NCBI GenBank assembly: GCA_032718475.1
Contig: JAUCBJ010007510.1
Location: forward strand, 64,001 to 123,626
Reading direction: 5' to 3'
From: Nemertoderma westbladi
Taxonomy: Eukaryota > Xenacoelomorpha > Nemertodermatida > Nemertodermatidae
Length of the DNA: 59,626 bases
The first letter of the stretch is position 1. Each line of letters begins with the position of its first letter. This document shows positions 43,780 through 54,700 of the stretch, in pieces. Made by a program: the position numbers and the translations under genes. Below the pieces are notes generated by a model. The model was given only the letters and a program-made list of their open reading frames with translations, made no database searches and had not been told where the DNA came from.

Positions 43780-44381
43780 ACGATAAAGTTGTCTTGATAT
43801 AGATAAGAGTAATTAGTTACCAGTAAGGGAGCTGTATACCCTATGGCTAAGGATAACGAGATGAAAGTCAATGAGGTCATTTAGAAACCAATATATAAAA
43901 CTAATTATTGGTAAATCTAAAATTAAGTACAAATAAATAAAGTAAAAATAAATAATTAATTTAGAATTAAATACGAATAAAATAAAATGCAAATAATTAA
44001 TTAAAATTAGGTACAAATAAATAAGTATTAATAAATAAAAGAGCTGCGGTGTCACTTATGACACCCTCTTGCTCCTCTCTGCGATAGTTAGACAACACTG
44101 ATGCCCATTGTGTGTCAGGGCGCTAATCAGTCTGATTAATTAGGATAATCAATTAAACCCTAATTAGGAGTCATATGACACCTGTTAGGGTTTAATTGTA
44201 CTAATTAATTGATGACACCTGTCAATTAGGGTCTAATTAGCCTAATTGGGAGGTGTCACCCAGACAGTCTGGCGCCAATGACACCCAATGACACCCATAG
44301 GGTGATAATTGGGTGTCATATGACACCCAATGGGTGTCAGTTGGGTCTAACTGTCGCAGAGAGGACCAAGACCCTACTACT

Positions 44382-44387
44382 ACTATA
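44382..44387. other. Right target-site duplication ACTATA
   Basis: Partner of 36394-36399. Reading from here the 39-bp unit continues with CCATCG in correct phase. Confidence 0.85.
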
Positions 44388-44746
44388 CCATCGTCACTAC
44401 AGTAGGCCCTAGATTACTACACTATACCATCGTCACTGCAGTAGGCCCTAGGTTACTACACTATACCATCGTCACTACAGTAGGCCCTAGGTTACTACAC
44501 TATACCATCGTCACTACAGTAGGCCCTAGGTTACTACACTATACCATCGCCACTACAGTAGGCCCTAGATTACTACACTATACCATCGTCACTACAGTAG
44601 GCCCTAGGTTACTACACTATACCATCGTCACTACAGTAGGCCCTAGATTACTACACTATACCATCGTCACTACAGTAGGCCCTAGGTTACTACACTATAC
44701 CATCGCCACTACAGTAGGCCCTAGGTTACTACACTATACCATCGTC
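44382..44746. repeat. 39-bp minisatellite, right part, about 9 copies
   Basis: Same unit and orientation as 35957-36399, with a few unit variants (CGCCACTAC, CACTGCAG) not seen on the left. Confidence 0.95.
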
Positions 44747-45257
44747 TTCGATTTTAACTTTAGCGGGATTTTAAAATTTGTGTAATTTTTTATTTCTGTT
44801 AGACCTAATATACCGGTTAATTTTGTTGGCAAATGCTTCTGACCGGACCCATTGCCCAATTGACCCGACCCGTTGACCGGACCCATTGACCGGACCCATT
44901 GCCATTTAATATAGCAGGTTAGCAAAGGAGCAGGTAACAGAGGCGTGTTGGGGGAACCCAAAACAATAAACGAAAGTTAACACATGTTACATGATTATGC
45001 AGTTTACTTAATTGTGGTAATACGGGACCGGTCAATAATACACAAGTAAAATATAAATCAAATATAAAGCTTCAAGACGGTATTTAGAGGGTCCGGTCAA
45101 TGGGTCCAGTCAGTAGTCACTTCTAATTGTATTACATCCTGAAGACAGCCCTTCATCCGCAAGGAATCCGAAATATAGCAAAAAAATAAATTTTTTCTCA
45201 CACCCATAATTTGCTCCGTGTAAACTCTTATGATAACTTCTAAGAATTTTATACAGC
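44747..45257. other. Unique DNA with GGTCCGGTCAA-type inverted repeats
   Basis: TTGACCGGACCCA occurs several times at about 44841-44908, and its reverse complement GGGTCCGGTCAATGGGTCC at about 45089-45108, so 180 bases between may form a small foldback. CTGAAGA (45139) and CGAAA (45169) in hammerhead-like order lie beyond it. No gene seen. Confidence 0.45.
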
Positions 45258-45412
45258 TTTTAATACAACTTTTGAAATTTTTTACTTAACCCGCGAGCAC
45301 TTTTATACAATTTTTACTTAACTCGCGAGCACTTTTATACAATTTTTATTTAACTCGCGAGCACTTTTATACAATTTTTACTTAACTCGCGAGCACTTTT
45401 ATACAATTTTGC
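45258..45412. repeat. 32-bp repeat, 4-5 copies
   Basis: Unit with TTAACTCGCGAGCACTTTTA and TACAATTTTT, first copies diverged. TCGCGA is palindromic. Confidence 0.9.
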
Positions 45413-45483
45413 TAACGAAAGTTGTGCTTTATTGGAAGAAGGGGAATTTTTATATTCGCTTTCAATCTGTAGCGAGAAAAGCT

Positions 45484-45580
45484 TAAAGCTGATCATACAA
45501 AGATTCCCAATATGTAAAGCTGGCCATACAAAGATTCCAAATATGTAAAGCTGGCCATACAAAGATTCCAAATATGTAAC
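45484..45580. repeat. 31-bp repeat, 3 copies
   Basis: Unit with GTAAAGCTGGCCATACAAAG and ATTCCAAATAT. Confidence 0.9.
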
Positions 45581-45748
45581 ACAATCTGAATTTTGTTGAA
45601 AAATAGCTGAGAATAATATTTGGTTTTGCTTCTGTTTCGTGGCTATTTCTTATATTTAATAAATACGCGGAACATTATATTAATATCATATTCTCATAAG
45701 TAGCAGGGCAACAATAGATATCTATAATATTACCAACATAAACCAAAT

Positions 45749-45962
45749 GTTCCAGACTATAGTGCAGTTACTATAGTTACTATAGTGCAGTTACTATAGT
45801 TACTATAGTGCAGTTACTATAGTTACTATAGTGCAGTTACTGCATTAAAATATTCTGTAAACCAAATGTTCCAGACTATAGTGCAGTTACTATAGTTACT
45901 ATAGTGCAGTTACTATAGTGCAGTTACTATAGTTACTATAGTGCAGTTCTGCATTAAAATAT
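45749..45962. repeat. 23-bp TATAGTGCAGTTAC repeat in two blocks
   Basis: ACTATAGTGCAGTTACTATAGTT units in two blocks, each starting AAACCAAATGTTCCAGACTA (45748 and 45860) and ending GCATTAAAATATTCTG. The second block runs directly into LINE C. Confidence 0.9.
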
Positions 45963-47056
45963 TCTGACTCAGCCAGGAATGAGGAGGGAGTTATCAGATC
46001 AGTATACGATGGTTCGACAACATTTGTGTCTACTGTTGACGGTGACACAGAACCATTTGAAGTGTTATGGGGCGTCCTCCAAGGAGACACACTTGCACCA
46101 TTCTTGTTCATTATTGTGGTTGACTATGTTCTACGCATGTCCTTAGATCATCATAATGATGATGGGGTGATGATAACTCCACCTACTGGCTCCAGAAGTC
46201 GAGGAAATCCTGCCAAGTACCTAACTGATCTAGACTTTGCTGATGACTTAGGAGTACTCTCAGAATCATTAGAGGGAGCCCAACGGCTCCTCGGCTCATT
46301 AGAACATGCTGCTTCTAGTGTTGGCCTTTTTATTAACTCCAGAAAGACCAAAATTCTGACCGTTAACTTTGAAAGTCCTCAGCAAGTCTCTGATCGGATG
46401 AGCATAAGCTCAAAGGATGGTATGCTTGAGCATGTGGACGACTTCTGTTACCTGGGATCATGGATCCGGAAGTCAGGTGAGGACCTTCGAATACGTAAGG
46501 GAAAGGCATGGGCAGCCTTGAATAGGCTTTCCAGGATTTGGAAGTCACCAAGAATTAATCGGAAACTTAAGGTCCGATTATTTAGAGCAGCAGTAGTTCC
46601 AGTACTCCTCTATGGGAGTCCATGCTGGGCTCTAACTGCTGAGGACACCAAATCTCTGGATGGCACATTCACAAGAATGCTACGCCGGGTTCATTGTGTC
46701 AAGTACAATGCACACATCTCCAACCAGACACTATATAACATTGGAGGTGTCTCATTGGTCCCCCCAAGCTTGACACTAGAACAAAACCGCCTCCGCTTTG
46801 CAGGACATTGCTTTCGCCGTGAGGACCAGCCAGTGCATAATCTTGTACTTTGGCAGCCTCATGGAGTGAATAAGCATGGTGGACAGCCCATGACTTTCTT
46901 GAGACGCATCTTAAAGGACACTGGCCTTAAAGATGCGGATGATCTAGCAAATGTCATGGGTGATAGGGAGTTGTGGCGGTGCAATTTTGTTGACAAGCCG
47001 GCACAGCATTCTTAAAAATGCAGCTGCAATGCAGCATGCCGATCCTAGTAGTAGGA
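45958..47056 (+). mobile_element. LINE C: 5'-truncated plus-strand copy with open reading frame
   Basis: The best copy of LINE C in the window. The frame is open from the truncation point through the ATG at 46026 to a stop at 47013-47015, and encodes EGVIRSVYDGSTTFV, GVLQGDTLAPFLFIIVVDYV, LDFADDLGVLSES (catalytic FADD), LGSWIRKSGEDLRIRKGKAW, VVPVLLYGSPCWALTAED, RLRFAGHCFRRE and DTGLKDADDLANVMGDRELW. The 3' UTR carries the GCTGC/GCAGC stem-loop and the end CCTAGTAGTAGG. N-terminal RT motifs and endonuclease are missing. It is almost identical to 14290-15600, so LINE C moved recently. Confidence 0.9.
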
Positions 47057-48714
47057 GGGAGTTGAAACTATCTCTGTTAATTTCATGAAATTTCTTGTAT
47101 AACAATTTTTTTTTGGGGGGGGGGGGGGGGGGCAGGTACCTGAATAAAGATTAAAGAAACATTATTCCAGGAGATGCTTTACTTTAAATGACAATTTGAA
47201 ATTTGAAGGAAACTATTCAAGAGATTCCAGGATCCAAGATACAGAGAAACATAATGTATATAGGCCTACCGTACCAATGGATGTAGGCCTAGGCTTACGG
47301 TGTACAATGGTAGAGCAGAGCATTATTTCCAGCTGTGAACACTAAGTAGCTATTTAACCAACCGTAAAAACCATTCATAGAAGTATGATTGCAGTCAGAC
47401 CTCCTAGAAAACTATTACTAGATAATTTAATTAAGCTTGAAACTCTAAGCGTACGATGATGCATATTCTAATAAATCTCGTCCGGTTACGTAGAATGTAT
47501 TACTTCGAAGTTCCTCTGAGGATTATAATAATCGCTGTGCATCACCCGTTTAATTTCCATCAACCAACAATGAGACAGGAAGTAGCACAACAATAATCTT
47601 AATTATATTACGGTGCCTATTTCAAATGGATCAATCGTGTTCACGACTCAAATCGAAAACCTCATTAATAAGAAACAATAATTCACAGAAACACAACGCG
47701 GTTTACATCATATTTTTATGATACTGATAAAAAAGTAACAATAGAGATAGATAGCCGCTTTTAAATTTTAAAATAAACAATAACTTTTACAAAATAGTAT
47801 TTTTTGTAAATAAAATTACTCTGAAAGAATACTACGAAAAGAATGAGCAAATTCTATGCCTAGAAGTCCTTGAAAATACCAAAAGCCGTAGGTGAATGGA
47901 AACTATCGATATTGATTGAGGCTATTAATAATTAAGAAACATAAATTATTTATTATTGTTCTAGAGATCAGTTAAGCATGCTTACTTAGGTAGAAGTTAA
48001 AAACCGCTTTGAAGTAATTCAGTCAATTGCAGAAGACCATTCTACCGATTTAATATACCAGGATATAAAAAAGCACACAAGGAATCAGCCAAGAGACATA
48101 TTCCCTTGAGCACCAAGCAAGACCCAGGCATGACTCATGTTACTTGTAAGAGAGAAGATTTTAAAATAGTCTACAAAGTAAAAACTGAACAACCGAAAAC
48201 ATAGTTAAAAACACAGGTTGAGAAAGCTAAAGATCTTAAGTGGCCTAGTTCAGTTCTACTACTAGTATCGGCATGCTGCATTGCAGCTGTTTCGAGGGTA
48301 TACAGGAAGTTCAGTTCAGTTTCAGTGCGCTTTAGCGCCTATACTAAAAATCTCAAGAGAGACATATAAATGTTAATTGCACAGAGCCACATAATAATTA
48401 AAAGTAAACCGGAAAATATCCATTCCGAAATTATTATAACAAGAATTCCGGCGATTAAAACTGTTAAGTTCGGAGTTCATAAAATATATGTTTATCAAAA
48501 TTATAATTATTAGGAATGCATAAAAATATGCATATATCCATCCCAAATAAAGAATGAATAATTAATAACTATTTATTAATATTTCGAGTTTGTCATTGAA
48601 CTTTGAAAGTATTTTTATAAAGTTAGGTGTCTGAATTTACAATAAAATTACGAGTTGCCCAACAAAATACGAAGTTAATAAAGTAATACATCCCAAATAA
48701 AGGAGGCTACCCAA
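47057..48714. other. Unique AT-rich DNA, with poly-G tract and a LINE C scrap
   Basis: A T8G18-type homopolymer lies at 47107-47132. At about 48257-48308 the last ~30 bases of LINE C (minus strand) are joined to TTTCGAGGGTATACAGGA, a LINE C sequence otherwise found at about 19137-19154. The rest shows no gene. Confidence 0.55.
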
Positions 48715-51700
48715 AAAAGTTAGAAGTTTCCAGAGGGAGCCATGTAGCTTTCGACGCAAGGATAGTGTTTCTAGAGGGAGCCATTTAGCTGTCCACGCAA
48801 GGATAGTGTTTCTAGAGGGAGCCATTTAGCTGTCCACGCAAGGATAGTGTTTCTAGAGGGAGCCATTAAGCTGTCGACGCAAGGATAGTGTTTCTAGAGG
48901 GAGCCATTTAGCTGTCCACGCAATGATAGTGTTTCTAGAGGGAGCCATTTAGCTGTCCACGCAAGGATAGTGTTTCTAGAGGGAGCCATTTAGCTGTCCA
49001 CGCATGGATAGTGTTTCTAGAGGGACCCATTTAGCTGTCCACGCAAGGATAGTGTTTCTAGAGGGACCCATTTAGCTGTCCACGCAAGGATAGTGTTTCT
49101 AGAGGGACCCATTAAGCTGTCCACGCAAGGATAGTGTTTCTAGAGGGACCCATTAAGCTGTCCACGCAAGGATAGTGTTTCTAGAGGGAGCCATTTAGCT
49201 GTCCACGCAAGGATAGTGTTTCTAGAGGGAGCCATTTAGCTGTCCACGCATGGATAGTGTTTCTAGAGGGAGCCATTAAGCTGTCCACGCAAGGATAGTG
49301 TTTCTAGAGGGAGCCATTAAGCTGTCCACGCAAGGATAGTGTTTCTAGAGGGAGCCATTTAGCTGTCCACGCAATGATAGTGTTTCTAGAGGGAGCCATT
49401 TAGCTGTCCACGCATGGATAGTGTTTCTAGAGGGAGCCATTTAGCTGTCCACGCAATGATAGTGTTTCTAGAGGGAGCCATTTAGCTGTCCACGCAAGGA
49501 TAGTGTTTCTAGAGGGAGCAATTTAGCTGTCCACGCAATGATAGTGTTTCTAGAGGGAGCCATTTAGCTGTCCACGCAAGGATAGTGTTTCTAGAGGGAG
49601 CCATTTAGCTGTCCACGCAAGGATAGTGTTTCTAGAGGGAGCCATTAAGCTGTCGACGCAAGGATAGTGTTTCTAGAGGGAGCCATTTAGCTGTCCACGC
49701 AATGATAGTGTTTCTAGAGGGAGCCATTTAGCTGTCCACGCAAGGATAGTGTTTCTAGAGGGAGCCATTTAGCTGTCCACGCAAGGATAGTGTTTCTAGA
49801 GGGAGGCATTTAGCTGTCCACGCATGGATAGTGTTTCTAGAGGGAGCCATTTAGCTGTCCACGCAAGGATAGTGTTTCTAGAGGGAGCCATTTAGCTGTC
49901 CACGCAAGGATAGTGTTTCTAGAGGGACCCATTAAGCTGTCCACGCAAGGATAGTGTTTCTAGAGGGAGCCATTTAGCTGTCCACGCAAGGATAGTGTTT
50001 CTAGAGGGACCCATTTAGCTGTCCACGCAAGGATAGTGTTTCTAGAGGGAGCCATTTAGCTGTCCACGCAATGATAGTGTTTCTAGAGGGAGCCATTTAG
50101 CTGTCCACGCAAGGATAGTGTTTCTAGAGGGAGCAATTTAGCTGTCCACGCAATGATAGTGTTTCTAGAGGGAGCCATTTAGCTGTCCACGCAAGGATAG
50201 TGTTTCTAGAGGGAGCCATTTAGCTGTCCACGCAAGGATAGTGTTTCTAGAGGGAGCCATTAAGCTGTCGACGCAAGGATAGTGTTTCTAGAGGGAGCCA
50301 TTTAGCTGTCCACGCAATGATAGTGTTTCTAGAGGGAGCCATTTAGCTGTCCACGCAAGGATAGTGTTTCTAGAGGGAGCCATTTAGCTGTCCACGCAAG
50401 GATAGTGTTTCTAGAGGGAGGCATTTAGCTGTCCACGCATGGATAGTGTTTCTAGAGGGAGCCATTTAGCTGTCCACGCAAGGATAGTGTTTCTAGAGGG
50501 AGCCATTTAGCTGTCCACGCAAGGATAGTGTTTCTAGAGGGACCCATTAAGCTGTCCACGCAAGGATAGTGTTTCTAGAGGGAGCCATTTAGCTGTCCAC
50601 GCAAGGATAGTGTTTCTAGAGGGACCCATTTAGCTGTCCACGCAAGGATAGTGTTTCTAGAGGGAGCCATTTAGCTGTCCACGCAAGGATAGTGTTTCTA
50701 GAGGGAGCCATTAAGCTGTCCACGCAAGGATAGTGTTTCTAGAGGGAGCCATTTAGCTGTCCACGCAAGGATAGTGTTTCTAGAGGGAGCCATTTAGCTG
50801 TCCACGCAAGGATAGTGTTTCTAGAGGGAGCCATTTAGCTGTCCACGCAATGATAGTGTTTCTAGAGGGAGCCATTTAGCTGTCCACGCAATGATAGTGT
50901 TTCTAGAGGGAGGCATTTAGCTGTCCACGCATGGATAGTGTTTCTAGAGGGAGCCATTTAGCTGTCCACGCAAGGATAGTGTTTCTAGAGGGACCCATTA
51001 AGCTGTCCACGCAAGGATAGTGTTTCTAGAGGGAGCCATTTAGCTGTCCACGCAAGGATAGTGTTTCTAGAGGGACCCATTTAGCTGTCCACGCAAGGAT
51101 AGTGTTTCTAGAGGGAGCCATTTAGCTGTCCACGCAAGGATAGTGTTTCTAGAGGGACCCATTTAGCTGTCCACGCAAGGATAGTGTTTCTAGAGGGAGC
51201 CATTTAGCTGTCCACGCAAGGATAGTGTTTCTAGAGGGACCCATTTAGCTGTCCACGCAAGGATAGTGTTTCTAGAGGGAGCCATTTAGCTGTCCACGCA
51301 AGGATAGTGTTTCTAGAGGGAGCCATTTAGCTGTCCACGCAAGGATAGTGTTTCTAGAGGGAGCCATTTAGCTGTCCACGCAAGGATAGTGTTTCTAGAG
51401 GGAGCCATTTAGCTGTCCACGCAAGGATAGTGTTTCTAGAGGGAGCCATTTAGCTGTCCACGCAATGATAGTGTTTCTAGAGGGAGCCATTTAGCTGTCC
51501 ACGCATGGATAGTGTTTCTAGAGGGAGCCATTTAGCTGTCCACGCAAGGATAGTGTTTCTAGAGGGACCCATTAAGCTGTCCACGCAAGGATAGTGTTTC
51601 TAGAGGGACCCATTTAGCTGTCCACGCAAGGATAGTGTTTCTAGAGGGAGCCATTTAGCTGTCCACGCAAGGATAGTGTTTCTAGAGGGAGCCATTTAGC

Positions 51701-54700
51701 TGTCCACGCAAGGATAGTGTTTCTAGAGGGAGCCATTTAGCTGTCCACGCAAGGATAGTGTTTCTAGAGGGAGCCATTTAGCTGTCCACGCAAGGATAGT
51801 GTTTCTAGAGGGAGCCATTTAGCTGTCCACGCAAGGATAGTGTTTCTAGAGGGAGCCATTTAGCTGTCCACGCAAGGATAGTGTTTCTAGAGGGAGCCAT
51901 TTAGCTGTCCACGCAAGGATAGTGTTTCTAGAGGGAGCCATTTAGCTGTCCACGCAAGGATAGTGTTTCTAGAGGGAGCCATTAAGCTGTCCACGCAAGG
52001 ATAGTGTTTCTAGAGGGAGCCATTTAGCTGTCCACGCAAGGATAGTGTTTCTAGAGGGAGCCATTTAGCTGTCCACGCAAGGATAGTGTTTCTAGAGGGA
52101 GCCATTTAGCTGTCCACGCAAGGATAGTGTTTCTAGAGGGAGCCATTTAGCTGTCCACGCAAGGATAGTGTTTCTAGAGGGAGCCATTTAGCTGTCCACG
52201 CAAGGATAGTGTTTCTAGAGGGAGCCATTTAGCTGTCCACGCAAGGATAGTGTTTCTAGAGGGAGCCATTTAGCTGTCCACGCAAGGATAGTGTTTCTAG
52301 AGGGAGCCATTTAGCTGTCCACGCAAGGATAGTGTTTCTAGAGGGAGCCATTTAGCTGTCCACGCAAGGATAGTGTTTCTAGAGGGAGCCATTTAGCTGT
52401 CCACGCAAGGATAGTGTTTCTAGAGGGAGCCATTTAGCTGTCCACGCAAGGATAGTGTTTCTAGAGGGAGCCATTTAGCTGTCCACGCAAGGATAGTGTT
52501 TCTAGAGGGAGCCATTTAGCTGTCCACGCAAGGATAGTGTTTCTAGAGGGACCCATTTAGCTGTCCACGCAAGGATAGTGTTTCTAGAGGGAGCCATTTA
52601 GCTGTCCACGCAAGGATAGTGTTTCTAGAGGGAGCCATTTAGCTGTCCACGCAAGGATAGTGTTTCTAGAGGGAGCCATTTAGCTGTCCACGCAAGGATA
52701 GTGTTTCTAGAGGGAGCCATTTAGCTGTCCACGCAAGGATAGTGTTTCTAGAGGGAGCCATTTAGCTGTCCACGCAAGGATAGTGTTTCTAGAGGGAGCC
52801 ATTTAGCTGTCCACGCAAGGATAGTGTTTCTAGAGGGAGCCATTTAGCTGTCCACGCAAGGATAGTGTTTCTAGAGGGAGCCATTTAGCTGTCCACGCAA
52901 GGATAGTGTTTCTAGAGGGAGCCATTTAGCTGTCCACGCAAGGATAGTGTTTCTAGAGGGAGCCATTAAGCTGTCCACGCAAGGATAGTGTTTCTAGAGG
53001 GAGCCATTTAGCTGTCCACGCAAGGATAGTGTTTCTAGAGGGAGCCATTTAGCTGTCCACGCAAGGATAGTGTTTCTAGAGGGAGCCATTTAGCTGTCCA
53101 CGCAAGGATAGTGTTTCTAGAGGGAGCCATTTAGCTGTCCACGCAAGGATAGTGTTTCTAGAGGGAGCCATTTAGCTGTCCACGCAAGGATAGTGTTTCT
53201 AGAGGGAGCCATTTAGCTGTCCACGCAAGGATAGTGTTTCTAGAGGGAGCCATTTAGCTGTCCACGCAAGGATAGTGTTTCTAGAGGGAGCCATTTAGCT
53301 GTCCACGCAAGGATAGTGTTTCTAGAGGGAGCCATTTAGCTGTCCACGCAAGGATAGTGTTTCTAGAGGGAGCCATTTAGCTGTCCACGCAAGGATAGTG
53401 TTTCTAGAGGGAGCCATTTAGCTGTCCACGCAAGGATAGTGTTTCTAGAGGGAGCCATTTAGCTGTCCACGCAAGGATAGTGTTTCTAGAGGGAGCCATT
53501 TAGCTGTCCACGCAAGGATAGTGTTTCTAGAGGGAGCCATTTAGCTGTCCACGCAAGGATAGTGTTTCTAGAGGGAGCCATTTAGCTGTCCACGCAAGGA
53601 TAGTGTTTCTAGAGGGAGCCATTTAGCTGTCCACGCAAGGATAGTGTTTCTAGAGGGAGCCATTTAGCTGTCCACGCAAGGATAGTGTTTCTAGAGGGAG
53701 CCATTTAGCTGTCCACGCAAGGATAGTGTTTCTAGAGGGAGCCATTTAGCTGTCCACGCAAGGATAGTGTTTCTAGAGGGAGCCATTTAGCTGTCCACGC
53801 AAGGATAGTGTTTCTAGAGGGAGCCATTTAGCTGTCCACGCAAGGATAGTGTTTCTAGAGGGAGCCATTTAGCTGTCCACGCAAGGATAGTGTTTCTAGA
53901 GGGAGCCATTTAGCTGTCCACGCAAGGATAGTGTTTCTAGAGGGAGCCATTTAGCTGTCCACGCAAGGATAGTGTTTCTAGAGGGAGCCATTTAGCTGTC
54001 CACGCAAGGATAGTGTTTCTAGAGGGAGCCATTTAGCTGTCCACGCAAGGATAGTGTTTCTAGAGGGAGCCATTTAGCTGTCCACGCAAGGATAGTGTTT
54101 CTAGAGGGAGCCATTTAGCTGTCCACGCAAGGATAGTGTTTCTAGAGGGAGCCATTTAGCTGTCCACGCAAGGATAGTGTTTCTAGAGGGAGCCATTTAG
54201 CTGTCCACGCAAGGATAGTGTTTCTAGAGGGAGCCATTTAGCTGTCCACGCAAGGATAGTGTTTCTAGAGGGAGCCATTTAGCTGTCCACGCAAGGATAG
54301 TGTTTCTAGAGGGAGCCATTTAGCTGTCCACGCAAGGATAGTGTTTCTAGAGGGAGCCATTTAGCTGTCCACGCAAGGATAGTGTTTCTAGAGGGAGCCA
54401 TTTAGCTGTCCACGCAAGGATAGTGTTTCTAGAGGGAGCCATTTAGCTGTCCACGCAAGGATAGTGTTTCTAGAGGGAGCCATTTAGCTGTCCACGCAAG
54501 GATAGTGTTTCTAGAGGGAGCCATTTAGCTGTCCACGCAAGGATAGTGTTTCTAGAGGGAGCCATTTAGCTGTCCACGCAAGGATAGTGTTTCTAGAGGG
54601 AGCCATTTAGCTGTCCACGCAAGGATAGTGTTTCTAGAGGGAGCCATTTAGCTGTCCACGCAAGGATAGTGTTTCTAGAGGGAGCCATTTAGCTGTCCAC

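Larger units (their letters stand above)
36400..44381. mobile_element. 7.98-kb foldback element with long inverted arms, Polinton-like ends
   Basis: The ends are AGTAGTAGGGTCTTGG and, at the right, its reverse complement. Inverted arms cover about 36400-38995 and 40784-44381; parts are identical (the 270-base segment 37458-37727 encodes the same 89 codons as 42990-43259). Each arm has, from outside in: dense subterminal palindromes, AT-rich DNA, a triple nuclear-receptor-like site, three CTCF-like core monomers, a tRNA-Glu-like unit and a 22-bp satellite. The centre holds one broken gene. AG...CT termini with 6-bp duplications are the published signature of Polinton/Maverick elements, but those are 15-25 kb and carry polymerase, integrase and capsid genes, none of which is here. 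It is best described as a non-autonomous Polinton-like or other foldback element. Confidence 0.75.
40784..44381 (-). repeat. Right inverted arm
   Basis: Reverse complement of the left arm, with scattered substitutions near the outer end (for example GGTCCTCT versus GGGCGGCT next to CTGCGACAG) and identity over the tRNA-like region. It contains an additional 1182-bp block structure at 40951-42766. Confidence 0.9.
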
